From: Deltaproteobacteria bacterium
GTDB taxonomy: Bacteria; Myxococcota_A; UBA796; SXON01
Assembly: GCA_014191855.1 (NCBI GenBank)
Contig: BJHF01000041.1
Location: 1 to 54,340, forward strand
DNA: 54,340 nucleotides
Reading direction: 5' to 3'
The number at the start of each line of letters is the position of its first letter. Position 1 is the first letter of the stretch. Shown one piece after another: positions 1 to 8,642 of the stretch. The position numbers were made by a program, and so were the translations under genes. The notes below the pieces were generated by a model that ran no database searches, had not been told where the DNA came from, and worked only from the letters and a program-made list of their open reading frames with translations.

Positions 1-3000
1 CCGCGGGGGGAGGTGGCCGACAGGCCGGAGGGGGGTCCCCTCCCCGGCCCCCGCCTCTCCCGCGCCGAGCTGGAGATGGGCGCGAACGGTTCGATCACGA
101 CCATCTTTGGTCCCGACTTCGCCCCGCTCGACGCCTACAAGCGCGTCGTCCGCATGCCCGAGCCGCCGCTGCTGCTCGCCGATCGCGTTCTTGGCATCGA
201 AGGCCCGGTAAACGTGCTTGGCAAGGGTCGAATCGTCACCGAGACCGACATCACCGACACGAGCTGGTACCTCCACGACGGGCGTATGCCCGGCGGGCTG
301 ATGATCGAGTCGGGGCAGGCCGATCTCCTGCTTGGAAGCTGGCAAGGCATTGACTTCCTCAACCGGTCGGAGCGCATCTACCGGCTGCTGGGCTGCACGC
401 TCACCTACAAGGGGGAGCTACCCGGGCCGGGCGACACGCTGCAGTACGACATCCGCATCGACCAACACGCCAAGCTCGGCGATGTACGAATGTTCTTCTT
501 CCGCTACGACTGCTATGTCGGCGAACACCACCGGCTCTCCGTGCGCGAGGGGCAAGCGGGGTTCTTCACCGACGAGGAGCTGGCGAACTCCGGAGGTTGC
601 CTCTGGGAGGCCGAAACCCACGACCCCGGGGAGGCCCGCGTGGATCTACCCAGGGCCACGCCGACGCGCACCGAGCTGGATCGCACGGCCCTGGAGGCGT
701 TTGGCAACGGCGACCTCGAAGCGGCGTTCGGGGCTGGACATCGACGCGCCCACACCCACACGTGGACGCCGCGCACGCCCGCCGATCGAATGCTGCTGCT
801 CGACCGCGTGAGCTTCGACCTCGCCGGCGGCCCGTGGAAGCGCGGATACCTACGCGCCGAGCTCGATATTCGACCCGATCTGTGGTTCTTCCACGGCCAT
901 TTCCACAACGACCCGTGTATGCCGGGCACGCTCATGTTCGATGGTTGCCTGCAGGCCATGTACATCCTGCTGGCGGCGGGCGGGCATACGCTCGACAAGG
1001 ATGGCTGGCGCTTCGAGCCCATCAAAGACGTGCCGTTCAAGCTGCGTTGTCGCGGCCAGGTGACGCCGACCAGCAAGAAGCTGGTCTACGAAGTGTTCGT
1101 CAGCGAGGTACACGCCGGCCCCATCCCTCGCCTCGTCGCGCAGGTGATGTGCACGGTGGACGGACTGAAGTGTTTCCACGCCGACCCGATGGGCGTGGAG
1201 CTGGTGCCAGACTGGCCGCTGACCCGGCCCCAATTCGCGCCGTTCCTGAAGGATCACCACCTCGCCGCACCCAGCACACCGCCCCCGGCGTTCGATTGGG
1301 GTAGCCTGCTCGCCTGCGGCTGGGGTCGCCCAACCGACGCCTTCGGCCCGATGTACGTGGACTTCGACGGTCCGCGCAAGGTGCCACGCCTCCCCGGCCC
1401 GCCCTACCACTTCATGTCGCGTGTTACGACAACGACCGGGAAGATGGGCGCCCGCGAAGCTGGCTGTTCAGCGGTCGTCGAGTACGACGTGCCCGCCGAC
1501 GCATGGTACTTCAAGGAGAACGCACACCCGGTCATGCCGTATGCGGTGCTGCTCGAAGCGGCGCTCCAGCCGTGCGGCTGGTTGGCGAGCTGGTCGGGCT
1601 GCGCCGTCGGCCCCGACGACTTCCTGTTCCGCAACCTCGACGGAACAACCACCGTTCACAAGGAGATCACGCCGGAAACGGGCATGATCACCACCACGAC
1701 CAACCTCGTCGCCGTCTCCAAGTCCGCCGGGATGATCCTGGTCACCTTCACCGTCGCCCTTGTGGACCGCACCGGCCCCGTGCTCGACATGAAGACCGTA
1801 TTCGGCTTCTTCCCGCCGGCCGCCTTCGAGAACCAGGTCGGCGTCGGCAGCACGGAGGCCGAGCGCGCTCGCCTCGCCGCCCCGGCGGAGCCAATCGCGA
1901 TCCCGGATCAAACCGGCGCCCCAGCCTGTGCGGGGGGTCGGCTGATGATGCTCAACCGGGCCTTCCGCTGCGCGGACGGGTGGGTCCGAGGCGAAAAGGA
2001 CGTAAACGCGAAAGACTGGTTCTTCAAAGCTCACTTCTACCGGGACCCGGTGCAGCCGGGCTCGCTCGGCATCGAGGCCCTGCTGCAGTTGCTCCAGGTC
2101 GCCATGATCGACGCGGGCTTGCACACCGAGCTCAAGCGCCCGCGCTTCGAGCCCATCGCCAACGGCGAGGCGGGAACCTGGAAGTATCGCGGGCAGGTGG
2201 TGCCGGAAAACCGGCTTATCCAGTCGGAGGTCCGCATCCTGGAGACACGGATCAGCCCCGACGGCGTCGTGGCGTTCGCGGAAGGACACTTGTGGGTGGA
2301 CGGCAAGAAGATCTACACCATGCCGCGCTTCGCGATGCGGGTGCGCGAGGACGAGCGCCCAGCGCTCGTGCGCTTCCCCGTACCGAACGATCACCGCCCC
2401 ACCTGGACGATCCCGGCCACGGCCATGCTCACCATGGCGATGCAAACCCTTGCCTGGGCCGGCGCGGACACGCTGGAAGACGGCGTGGCGGGCCGTTGGC
2501 TGACCTTCCCCGACGACACGCCGCGCGACGTGCCGATCCGCAGGTTGACCAGCGAGAACAGGGAGATCGTCGTGCTCGGCGACCCTTCGGCACCGCACTT
2601 CAAGGCCCGCCTGGGCGGCGACCGCACGATCCCCCCGCTGCCACCCCTGTTGAGCCCGCGCCCGGATACGACGCCCGGCGCCGACCTCTACGCCTCCGGC
2701 CGGCTGTTCCACGGGCCGAGCTTCCAGGCGCTGGACGCGTTCATCGCCCAGGGGGAGAACGGCGCGTCCGCAACCCTCCGCGCCGGCCTCGCGCCGGACG
2801 TCCTGCTCGACGGCATGACCCATCCCGTGCCGCACGACGCGATGGAGACCTGGTTCGACGTGGCACCCGGGAGCGCGGCCTACCCGATGAAGCTGCGGCG
2901 CCTCGTGGTGGCGGGGCCCCTCCCCCCGGGGACCAGCCGCGTGGAGGTTCGCGCCTTGCGACTGGAGAAGGGTCGCCCCGTGGTGGGGCTCTGGCTCTTC

Positions 3001-4212
3001 GATACTGACACATGTATCGTGTATCAGGAGCTGGAAGAGGTGCTCCTCCCGAAGGGGCCGATCGGGATGGCTGCCCCGGAAGCGCGCCGCGCGTTCCTGC
3101 AAGGTCGATACACGCCCGGTGTATCACTGAGCCGTGTCGTCGAAGGGGCCGCCCAGCTTTCGGCCGGAGAGCTGCGCGCCAGCGACTGGTTGCCTGGGAC
3201 AGTTTTCGCCGTTTATGGCTCGGATGAGCCTGCGAAGATCGCGGTAAAGGATCTGGCAGGCGCCGCATTTGGCGTGCATCCGCGGCAGGTCCATGTCGGT
3301 GACACCCGGGCCTGGAGCGGGAGGCGTCCACTGGACACCGTCGAGCACACCACGTCAGGAGCCGTGAGCACGCTCGGCGCGCGCCGACCGCTAGACCTCG
3401 ACTTCGTGACCCAATGGTGGCGCCATCAGCTCGCGACCGGGCCGTGGGCTGGCGAAGCGGTGCTCATGGCGCTCGCCGATGCGTGGTTGGCCGACTTCCG
3501 CATCGAGGACGCCGAGGCGCTGCGGCGCATCGAAGGTCCCGTGTTGTTCCTTGCGAACCATGAGAGCTACCTGGAGAGCGTGTTGTTCACGGCGATCGCC
3601 GCTGCGCACCTCAACCGACCGATCCGCGCGCTCGCGAAGGTGGAGCATCAGACACGCTGGCTCGGCAAGCTCCACGCCGCGATGACCAGCTACCCCGGCC
3701 ACAAGGATCCGCCTCGAATTGCGTGGTTTGACCAGGAGCGTCCGGCCTCCCTGCGGCACGTCCTCGACGCGATCCCGCGCGAGGTTTCGCTGCTCGTGCA
3801 TGTGGAGGGGAGCCGACAAGTGCGAGTTGGCGAAGCGATCGGCAAGGTCTCGTCGATCTGGACGGACCTGGCGATCGAGCGCGGCTGGCCGGTGGTACCG
3901 GTGGCGTTCCGCGGTGGCGTGAACGGAGAAAAGACGGATGTGCCCGTTGCACCACAGACCCACGTCGTGGGCAGCCCGATCGCCGCGGAGGCGCTCAAGG
4001 CGCTGCCCTACGCGGCGCGTCGCCAGCGAATCGCAGAGGCCATCGACGGGCTGGGCCGCGACGTACCGGCGCCGCCCAGTGATACATCTGTATGTATCAG
4101 AAGCCCAGGAGCCCGCATCGTGGAGGTTCTGGAGCGCGCCGGCGCGCTCGCCAACGCAGCTCCCGATTGGGCCCGCAGGGTCCGCGCCGTGGGCGCGGTG
4201 ACGGATCGGTGA
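1..4212 (+). CDS. PUFA synthase subunit, C-terminal part (FabA-like DH domains, PKS-type DH, PlsC-like acyltransferase), 5' truncated
   Basis: Modular subunit of a polyunsaturated fatty acid synthase (PfaC/Pfa3 type). The frame is open to the window edge and begins in a Pro/Gly-rich linker, so ketosynthase-type domains probably lie upstream; the GTG at 13 is unlikely to be the start. Counting from 13, FabA-like hotdogs lie near residues 40-190, 255-400, 445-600 and 640-780. The second and fourth carry catalytic-type motifs (GHFHNDPCMPG then FDG; AHFYRDPVQPG then IEA), while the first and third lack the His-Phe motif and look structural. A polyketide-type dehydratase half follows near 890-1040 (LFHGPSFQ). 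The C-terminus (about 1150-1345) is a 1-acylglycerol-3-phosphate acyltransferase-like domain with NHESYLE (HX4E in place of HX4D) and VEGSR. This domain order is known from myxobacterial PUFA synthases. The ole genes begin 49 bases downstream on the same strand. The domain calls are firm; the product is inferred. Confidence 0.88.
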   Translation, partial: PRGEVADRPEGGPLPGPRLSRAELEMGANGSITTIFGPDFAPLDAYKRVVRMPEPPLLLADRVLGIEGPVNVLGKGRIVTETDITDTSWYLHDGRMPGGLMIESGQADLLLGSWQGIDFLNRSERIYRLLGCTLTYKGELPGPGDTLQYDIRIDQHAKLGDVRMFFFRYDCYVGEHHRLSVREGQAGFFTDEELANSGGCLWEAETHDPGEARVDLPRATPTRTELDRTALEAFGNGDLEAAFGAGHRRAHTHTWTPRTPADRMLLLDRVSFDLAGGPWKRGYLRAELDIRPDLWFFHGHFHNDPCMPGTLMFDGCLQAMYILLAAGGHTLDKDGWRFEPIKDVPFKLRCRGQVTPTSKKLVYEVFVSEVHAGPIPRLVAQVMCTVDGLKCFHADPMGVELVPDWPLTRPQFAPFLKDHHLAAPSTPPPAFDWGSLLACGWGRPTDAFGPMYVDFDGPRKVPRLPGPPYHFMSRVTTTTGKMGAREAGCSAVVEYDVPADAWYFKENAHPVMPYAVLLEAALQPCGWLASWSGCAVGPDDFLFRNLDGTTTVHKEITPETGMITTTTNLVAVSKSAGMILVTFTVALVDRTGPVLDMKTVFGFFPPAAFENQVGVGSTEAERARLAAPAEPIAIPDQTGAPACAGGRLMMLNRAFRCADGWVRGEKDVNAKDWFFKAHFYRDPVQPGSLGIEALLQLLQVAMIDAGLHTELKRPRFEPIANGEAGTWKYRGQVVPENRLIQSEVRILETRISPDGVVAFAEGHLWVDGKKIYTMPRFAMRVREDERPALVRFPVPNDHRPTWTIPATAMLTMAMQTLAWAGADTLEDGVAGRWLTFPDDTPRDVPIRRLTSENREIVVLGDPSAPHFKARLGGDRTIPPLPPLLSPRPDTTPGADLYASGRLFHGPSFQALDAFIAQGENGASATLRAGLAPDVLLDGMTHPVPHDAMETWFDVAPGSAAYPMKLRRLVVAGPLPPGTSRVEVRALRLEKGRPVVGLWLFDTDTCIVYQELEEVLLPKGPIGMAAPEARRAFLQGRYTPGVSLSRVVEGAAQLSAGELRASDWLPGTVFAVYGSDEPAKIAVKDLAGAAFGVHPRQVHVGDTRAWSGRRPLDTVEHTTSGAVSTLGARRPLDLDFVTQWWRHQLATGPWAGEAVLMALADAWLADFRIEDAEALRRIEGPVLFLANHESYLESVLFTAIAAAHLNRPIRALAKVEHQTRWLGKLHAAMTSYPGHKDPPRIAWFDQERPASLRHVLDAIPREVSLLVHVEGSRQVRVGEAIGKVSSIWTDLAIERGWPVVPVAFRGGVNGEKTDVPVAPQTHVVGSPIAAEALKALPYAARRQRIAEAIDGLGRDVPAPPSDTSVCIRSPGARIVEVLERAGALANAAPDWARRVRAVGAVTDR
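3001..3018. repeat. GATAC-N8-GTATC inverted repeat, copy 1
   Basis: AT-rich interrupted palindrome inside the PUFA-synthase coding region: GATAC at 3001-3005 and GTATC at 3014-3018 around an ACATGT core. It agrees with copy 3 at 13 of 18 positions. A further GTGTATCAG follows directly. Confidence 0.5.
3107..3125. repeat. GATACAC-N5-GTGTATC inverted repeat, copy 2
   Basis: Perfect seven-base arms around GCCCG, 106 bases after copy 1 and also inside coding sequence. Confidence 0.55.
4080..4099. repeat. TGATACAT-N4-ATGTATCA inverted repeat, copy 3
   Basis: Perfect eight-base arms around CTGT near the 3' end of the PUFA-synthase gene, in the linker after the acyltransferase domain. It is the longest and most AT-rich member and stands out from the local G+C-rich sequence. 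Confidence 0.6.
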
Positions 4213-4227
4213 CAAGCTGCGTGCATT

Positions 4228-4241
4228 CCGGGGAACCCCGG
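4228..4241. repeat. Short palindrome in the PUFA-synthase/oleA spacer
   Basis: CCGGGG-AA-CCCCGG, six-base arms around two bases, sits 20 bases before the oleA ATG. It could be a weak hairpin or an operator half-site pair. The arms are too short and lack a T-run, so it is not called as a terminator. Confidence 0.3.
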
Positions 4242-4261
4242 GATAGCCGCCGCCGGCTCCC

Positions 4262-5281
4262 ATGCGGTTCAGCCAGGTCGCCATCGAATCCGTCGCCTAC
4301 GAGCTTGCGCCTCAGCGAGTCTCGTCGTCGCAGCTAGAAGAGCGGCTCAACGGCGCACTGGTTCGCATGCGGCTTCCACCCAAGCCCATTGAGCTGCTGA
4401 CGGGGATCACCGAGCGCGGGTTCTGGGATCCGGGAACGCGGGTGCACGACGTAGCCACGCTCGCCGCGCGCAAGGCGATTGAGATGAGCGGCGTTGATCC
4501 AGGCCGAATCGGGCTCCTCGTCAACACTTCGGTCTGCAAGGATTATCTCGAGCCCTCGATGGCCTCGCTCGTGCACGGGGATCTCAAGCTCCCGTCCACC
4601 TGTCGCAACCTCGATGTGTCGAACGCGTGCCTCGGGTTCATCAACGGCATCGAGCTCGCGGGGCAGCTCATCGAAGCCGGGGTGATCGAGTACGCCCTGG
4701 TCGTAGATGGAGAGAGCGCCGGCCCGATCGTCGATACGACCATCAAGCGCCTGCACGACCCGGAGAGCACATCCCAGGACTTCTGGGACAATTTCGCCAC
4801 GCTCACGCTCGGCAGCGCCGCTGTGGCGATGGTGCTCTCGCGCGCCGATCTCTCGCGGAGCCCCCACCGGGTGAACGGCAGCGTTGCGCTGGCCGACACG
4901 GCGAACAACCGCCTGTGCCTCGGCACGAGCGAACGGATGGTGACCGACAGCACCCGGCTGCTCAAGGCGGGCGTGTCCCTCGCAAAACGCACCTGGATCG
5001 CGGCCTCCGAGCAGATCCCGAACTGGACGCACGAGGGGATCCACCACTACGTGTGCCACCAGGTCGGAAAGGCCCACCTCGCGGCGCTCTGCCAGGCGCT
5101 GGAGATCGACTCCCGACGCTGCCACCTCACCTACCCGAACTTCGGGAATGTGGGGCCCGCAGCGGTTCCGCTAACCCTGGCGTTGGCAGCGGATGCTGGC
5201 CGGATCCGCACCGGCGAGCACGTGGCGCTGATGGGGATCGGCAGCGGGCTGAACGTCGCGATGATGAGCCTCACCTGGTAG
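4262..5281 (+). CDS. oleA: OleA, acyl-CoA head-to-head condensing enzyme (thiolase superfamily)
   Basis: Joins two activated fatty acyl chains in a non-decarboxylative Claisen condensation to give a 2-alkyl-3-ketoacid, the first step of long-chain olefin synthesis. The 339-residue protein has the thiolase-fold triad Cys123 (SNACLGF), His266 (CHQVGKAH) and Asn296 (FGNVG). Glu97 in YLEPS matches the OleA-specific glutamate reported to be donated by the partner subunit. Length and N-terminus fit OleA better than FabH (about 320 aa, different start). It begins with ATG 49 bases after the PUFA-synthase stop and is followed by oleB after 4 bases, so it is probably cotranscribed with both. The substrate is not visible in the sequence, but the neighbour suggests polyunsaturated acyl chains. 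Confidence 0.92.
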   Translation: MRFSQVAIESVAYELAPQRVSSSQLEERLNGALVRMRLPPKPIELLTGITERGFWDPGTRVHDVATLAARKAIEMSGVDPGRIGLLVNTSVCKDYLEPSMASLVHGDLKLPSTCRNLDVSNACLGFINGIELAGQLIEAGVIEYALVVDGESAGPIVDTTIKRLHDPESTSQDFWDNFATLTLGSAAVAMVLSRADLSRSPHRVNGSVALADTANNRLCLGTSERMVTDSTRLLKAGVSLAKRTWIAASEQIPNWTHEGIHHYVCHQVGKAHLAALCQALEIDSRRCHLTYPNFGNVGPAAVPLTLALAADAGRIRTGEHVALMGIGSGLNVAMMSLTW

Positions 5282-5285
5282 CCGG

Positions 5286-6146
5286 ATGAGCGCGGTGGAC
5301 TGGCGGAGCGAATACCCGTTCGAGAGCCGCTTTCTCGGCGTCGATGGCGGCCGGATGCACTACGTCGACGAGGGCGCCGGGCGCCCGGTCCTGTTCGTGC
5401 ACGGCAACCCGACCTGGAGCTTCTACTGGCGCGCGGGCCTGGCCGCGATGCGGGAAACTCATCGCGCGATCGCCGTCGATCACATCGGCTGCGGCCTCTC
5501 GGACAAGCCACAGGAGTGGCCCTACCGACTCGCGGACCACATCGACAACCTCGAGCGCCTCGTGCTGGAGCTCAACCTTCGCGACATCACGCTCGTCGTG
5601 CACGACTGGGGCGGCGCGATCGGCTTCGGCGTGGCCACGCGCCACCCCGACCGCTTCCGCGACTTCGTGGTCACGAACACCGCGGCGTTTCGAGCGCCGA
5701 ACATCCCGATACGTATCGCGATGTGTCGGATTCCCGGGATCGGAGAGCTGGCGGTTCGGGGGCTCAACGGTTTTGCGGCCGCCGCCACGTTCATGGCCAC
5801 GGAAAAGGGGCTGTCTCCGACGGCGAAGGCGGGGTTGCTTGCCCCTTACGGCACCTGGGCGGATCGCATCGCCACGCACCGCTTCGTGCTGGACATCCCG
5901 ATGAACGCGAGCCATCCGAGCTGGGATACGCTCGCGACGATCGAAGCCGGCCTCCCTGCCCTTGCAGCGAAGCCCATGCGCCTCGTCTGGGGGGAGCGAG
6001 ACTGGTGTTTCACTCCCTGGTTCCGCCAGGAGTTCGAGCGCCGCTTTCCCAACGCGCAGCGCTTCCCGCTGGCCGATATCGGGCACTACGTGGCCGAGGA
6101 TGCGCGCGAGGTGCTCGTGGGCCACATCCGCGAGCAGGCAGCGTGA
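5286..6146 (+). CDS. oleB: OleB, beta-lactone decarboxylase (alpha/beta hydrolase)
   Basis: Removes CO2 from the cis-beta-lactone made by OleC, yielding the cis-olefin. The 286-aa alpha/beta hydrolase is of the haloalkane dehalogenase type: oxyanion region HGNPTWSFYWR (residues 39-49), nucleophile Asp107 in VVHDWGG, a probable acid at Asp239 (GERDWCF) and catalytic His267 (ADIGHYV). Asp instead of Ser as nucleophile is the OleB and dehalogenase hallmark. Taken alone it could be annotated as haloalkane dehalogenase; its place between oleA and oleC settles the role. Its TGA overlaps the GTG of oleC (GTGA), implying translational coupling. Confidence 0.9.
   Translation: MSAVDWRSEYPFESRFLGVDGGRMHYVDEGAGRPVLFVHGNPTWSFYWRAGLAAMRETHRAIAVDHIGCGLSDKPQEWPYRLADHIDNLERLVLELNLRDITLVVHDWGGAIGFGVATRHPDRFRDFVVTNTAAFRAPNIPIRIAMCRIPGIGELAVRGLNGFAAAATFMATEKGLSPTAKAGLLAPYGTWADRIATHRFVLDIPMNASHPSWDTLATIEAGLPALAAKPMRLVWGERDWCFTPWFRQEFERRFPNAQRFPLADIGHYVAEDAREVLVGHIREQAA
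5707..5718. repeat. CGATACGTATCG palindrome, copy 4
   Basis: Perfect 12-base palindrome inside oleB with the same GATAC/GTATC arms and no spacer. I saw no other close GATAC...GTATC pair outside 3.0-5.7 kb when reading the window. Confidence 0.45.
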
Positions 6147-7681
6147 ACGTCGCGCACCACCTGGAGCTGGCCGCCAGGGCACGGATGGACGAGCCCGCGG
6201 TCATCATGGCCGCTACCGGCGAGTCGATCTCGTTCCACGACCTGAACTGGAAAAGCGGCGCGATGGCGAAGGGCCTGGCGCTCCACAGCATCGGCGCCGG
6301 AGATCGGGCGTTGATCATGGTGCGCCCAGGCATTGACCTCATCCTCACCATGTGGGCCTGCTTCAAGGCCGGCGTGATTCCGGTGCTCATCGACCCGGGG
6401 ATGGGGCTTGGGAACTTCCTCAAGTGCGTTGAGCGCATGCGCCCCAACGCGCTCATCGGCGTGCCAGAAGCCCACGCCCTCTCCTACGTGACGCCCTGGG
6501 TCTGGGACAACCTGCATCGGCGCGTTTTTGCCGGGTTCCGCCTCGGGATCGACGGCCCTACCCTCGTCGAGCTGATCGGGAGCCCGGGCGTGGACAGCCC
6601 ACGGAAGGTGAACCCGGAAGATCCCGCCGCGATCCTGTTCACCTCGGGCAGCACCGGCCCCGCCAAGGGCGTGCTCTACACGCACGGGAATTTCAACGCG
6701 CAGGTCACCGCGCTGCGCGAAACCTACGGCTACCGGTCGGGCCAGGTGGACGTGGCGGCGTTCCCGCCGTTCTCGTTGTTCGACGCCGCCTTGGGGATCA
6801 CCAGCGTGATCCCCGACCTCGACCCGCGGAACATGGCCGCGACGAAGCCTGAGAAGATCGCAGAGGCGATCACCAAGTACAACGCGCAGAACGTATTTGG
6901 CTCGCCGGTGATCTGGCGCACGTTTGGGCCCTGGGCGGCCGCGAAGGGGCTCACCTTCCCATCCGTGGAGCGCCTGATGATCGCTGGGGCCAGCGTGCCC
7001 CCCACGCTGATCGCCCAGCTTCGCAGCCTGCTCCCGAATGGGGACGTCGGCACGCCCTACGGCGCCACGGAGTCGCTGCCGGTGGCCGCGGTGTGGGGCA
7101 AGGACATCGTAGAGCGCTTCGCCGCGCGCTCGCAGGCCGGCGCCGGCACGTGTGTCGGAAAACCCGCGCATGGTGTCGAGGTGCGCGTGCTGCGGATCTC
7201 CAATTCGCCGATCACGAATGCGACGGAAGCCGAGTGGCTTCCAACCGGCGAGATCGGAGAGCTCTGTGTGTTTGGCCCGGTGGTGACCCAACTCTACGTG
7301 GGCGAAGCGGACGCCAACGAAACCGCCAAGATCCCCGTAGACGAATACGAGTCCTGGCACCGCATGGGAGACCTCGGCTACGTAGACGAGGACGGAAACC
7401 TCTGGTTGTGTGGGCGTAAATCTGAGGCGGTAGGCGAGCTGTACCCAGATTGCGTGGAGGGCCGATTCAACCCCACCTGCGGGCGCACGGCCCTCGTCGG
7501 CGTGCGGGGTGAGCCGTGGTTGGTCATCGAGGGCGCACCCGATGACGCGAAGGCGAAGGTGGTGTCGGAGAGCGGCCTGGTGAAGCGGGTGTTGTTTCAC
7601 CCGAAGTTCCCGGTTGACCCGCGTCACAACAGCAAGATCCATCGCCGCACGCTCGGAGCGTGGGCGGAGAAGCAGGCGTGA
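6143..7681 (+). CDS. oleC: OleC, beta-lactone synthetase (AMP-ligase family)
   Basis: ATP-dependent enzyme that activates the 2-alkyl-3-hydroxyacid from OleD as an adenylate and closes it to a beta-lactone. The 512-aa protein shows the ANL-superfamily core FTSGSTGPAKG (166-176), the A5 motif YGATES, and the A7/A8 region GDLGYVDEDG with LCGR. A C-terminal lysine sits in NSKIHRR. The open frame extends further upstream inside oleB, but GTG at 6143 overlaps the oleB stop as GTGA and gives the normal OleC length, so it is taken as the start. Ordinary acyl-CoA synthetase would be the sequence-only alternative; gene order argues for OleC. Confidence 0.9.
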   Translation: MNVAHHLELAARARMDEPAVIMAATGESISFHDLNWKSGAMAKGLALHSIGAGDRALIMVRPGIDLILTMWACFKAGVIPVLIDPGMGLGNFLKCVERMRPNALIGVPEAHALSYVTPWVWDNLHRRVFAGFRLGIDGPTLVELIGSPGVDSPRKVNPEDPAAILFTSGSTGPAKGVLYTHGNFNAQVTALRETYGYRSGQVDVAAFPPFSLFDAALGITSVIPDLDPRNMAATKPEKIAEAITKYNAQNVFGSPVIWRTFGPWAAAKGLTFPSVERLMIAGASVPPTLIAQLRSLLPNGDVGTPYGATESLPVAAVWGKDIVERFAARSQAGAGTCVGKPAHGVEVRVLRISNSPITNATEAEWLPTGEIGELCVFGPVVTQLYVGEADANETAKIPVDEYESWHRMGDLGYVDEDGNLWLCGRKSEAVGELYPDCVEGRFNPTCGRTALVGVRGEPWLVIEGAPDDAKAKVVSESGLVKRVLFHPKFPVDPRHNSKIHRRTLGAWAEKQA

Positions 7682-8634
7682 ACGCGCTCGTGACGGGCGG
7701 GCACGGATTCGTCGGCACGGAGCTCGTGCGGCAGCTTCGGATGGCGGGGCACCATGCCACCCCGGCCTCGCGACAAACCGGCGTCGATATCGGGGATCGT
7801 GCTGGGCTCGTGCGCGCGATGGCCGGGCACGACGTCGTGTTTCACGTCGCGGCCAAGGCGGGCGTGTGGGGCCCGCGCGCCGAGTTCGAGCGCACCAACG
7901 TGGTCGGCACCGAAAACGTGATCGCAGCTTGTCGAGAAGCAGGCGTGCGCCGATTGGTCTTCACCAGCTCCCCAAGCGTGGTGTTCGATGGCGGCGACCA
8001 CGTGAACGCAAGCAACGACCTGCCGTACCCCACGAGCTTCCTCGCGGACTATCCGCGCACCAAGGCCGAGGCCGAGCGGCTGGTGCTCGGCGCGAATGGG
8101 CCCGGGCTCGCCACGACCGCGCTGCGCCCACACCTCGTTTACGGCCCCGGAGATCCGCACCTGTTGCCCCGGTTGATCGCGCGGGCCCGGGCGCGGCGGC
8201 TCCGAATCGTGGGCGACGGGCGAAACGCCGTGTCGTTGACATTCGTGGAGAACGCCGCCGCAGCACATCTGCAGGCCGCGCTCGCGCTCACCGACCACAC
8301 GGCGCGGGGTGCGGGCCGCGCGTTCTTCGTGAACGACGCGGAGCCCGTCCTTTTGTGGACCTGGCTCTCCGCCCTGTTCGAGCGCCTGAGCCTGCCTCCG
8401 GTGACCCGCCACGTTCCCGTCGGCATTGCGTATGGCGCCGGCGCGGTCGCCGAGTGGATCTGGCGGGGGTTCCAGCTCGCGGGGGAACCGCCCATGACCC
8501 GCTTCGTCGCTCGCCAGCTCTCCACGTGCCACACGTACGATCTGGCGCCCGCGCGGGCGGCGTTCGGCTTCGCGCCCCCCGTTTCCGGTGTCGACGCCTT
8601 CGAACGCACGATCACGGCATTGACCGCAGGGTAA
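7678..8634 (+). CDS. oleD: OleD, 2-alkyl-3-ketoalkanoate reductase (extended SDR)
   Basis: NADPH-dependent reductase that converts the OleA product to the 2-alkyl-3-hydroxyacid. The 318-aa protein has an N-terminal Rossmann motif (TGGHGFVG), a catalytic Ser in FTSSPSVVFDG and the YxxxK pair in DYPRTK. It matches the 3-beta-HSD/OleD branch of extended short-chain dehydrogenases. It starts at GTG 7678, overlapping the oleC TGA (GTGA), and ends eight bases before the convergent stop of the phosphatase gene, so it is the last gene of the unit. All four ole genes are therefore present, intact and in order. Confidence 0.9.
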   Translation: MNALVTGGHGFVGTELVRQLRMAGHHATPASRQTGVDIGDRAGLVRAMAGHDVVFHVAAKAGVWGPRAEFERTNVVGTENVIAACREAGVRRLVFTSSPSVVFDGGDHVNASNDLPYPTSFLADYPRTKAEAERLVLGANGPGLATTALRPHLVYGPGDPHLLPRLIARARARRLRIVGDGRNAVSLTFVENAAAAHLQAALALTDHTARGAGRAFFVNDAEPVLLWTWLSALFERLSLPPVTRHVPVGIAYGAGAVAEWIWRGFQLAGEPPMTRFVARQLSTCHTYDLAPARAAFGFAPPVSGVDAFERTITALTAG

Positions 8635-8642
8635 TCGACCGC

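Noticed and set aside
13..15. GTG as the true start of the PUFA-synthase gene
   Set aside because: The frame is open to base 1, no ribosome binding site can be seen, and the first residues look like an interdomain linker; a truncated larger protein is more likely.
1468..3102. Long antisense open frame of 544 codons opposite the PUFA-synthase gene
   Set aside because: Arg/His/Gly-rich translation without domains, typical of the shadow frame in G+C-rich DNA. The same holds for 6086-7642, 22521-24389, 41513-43435 and 46105-47577.
5286..6146. Haloalkane dehalogenase
   Set aside because: OleB shares the Asp nucleophile and HGNP motif, and its position between oleA and oleC makes the decarboxylase role far more likely.
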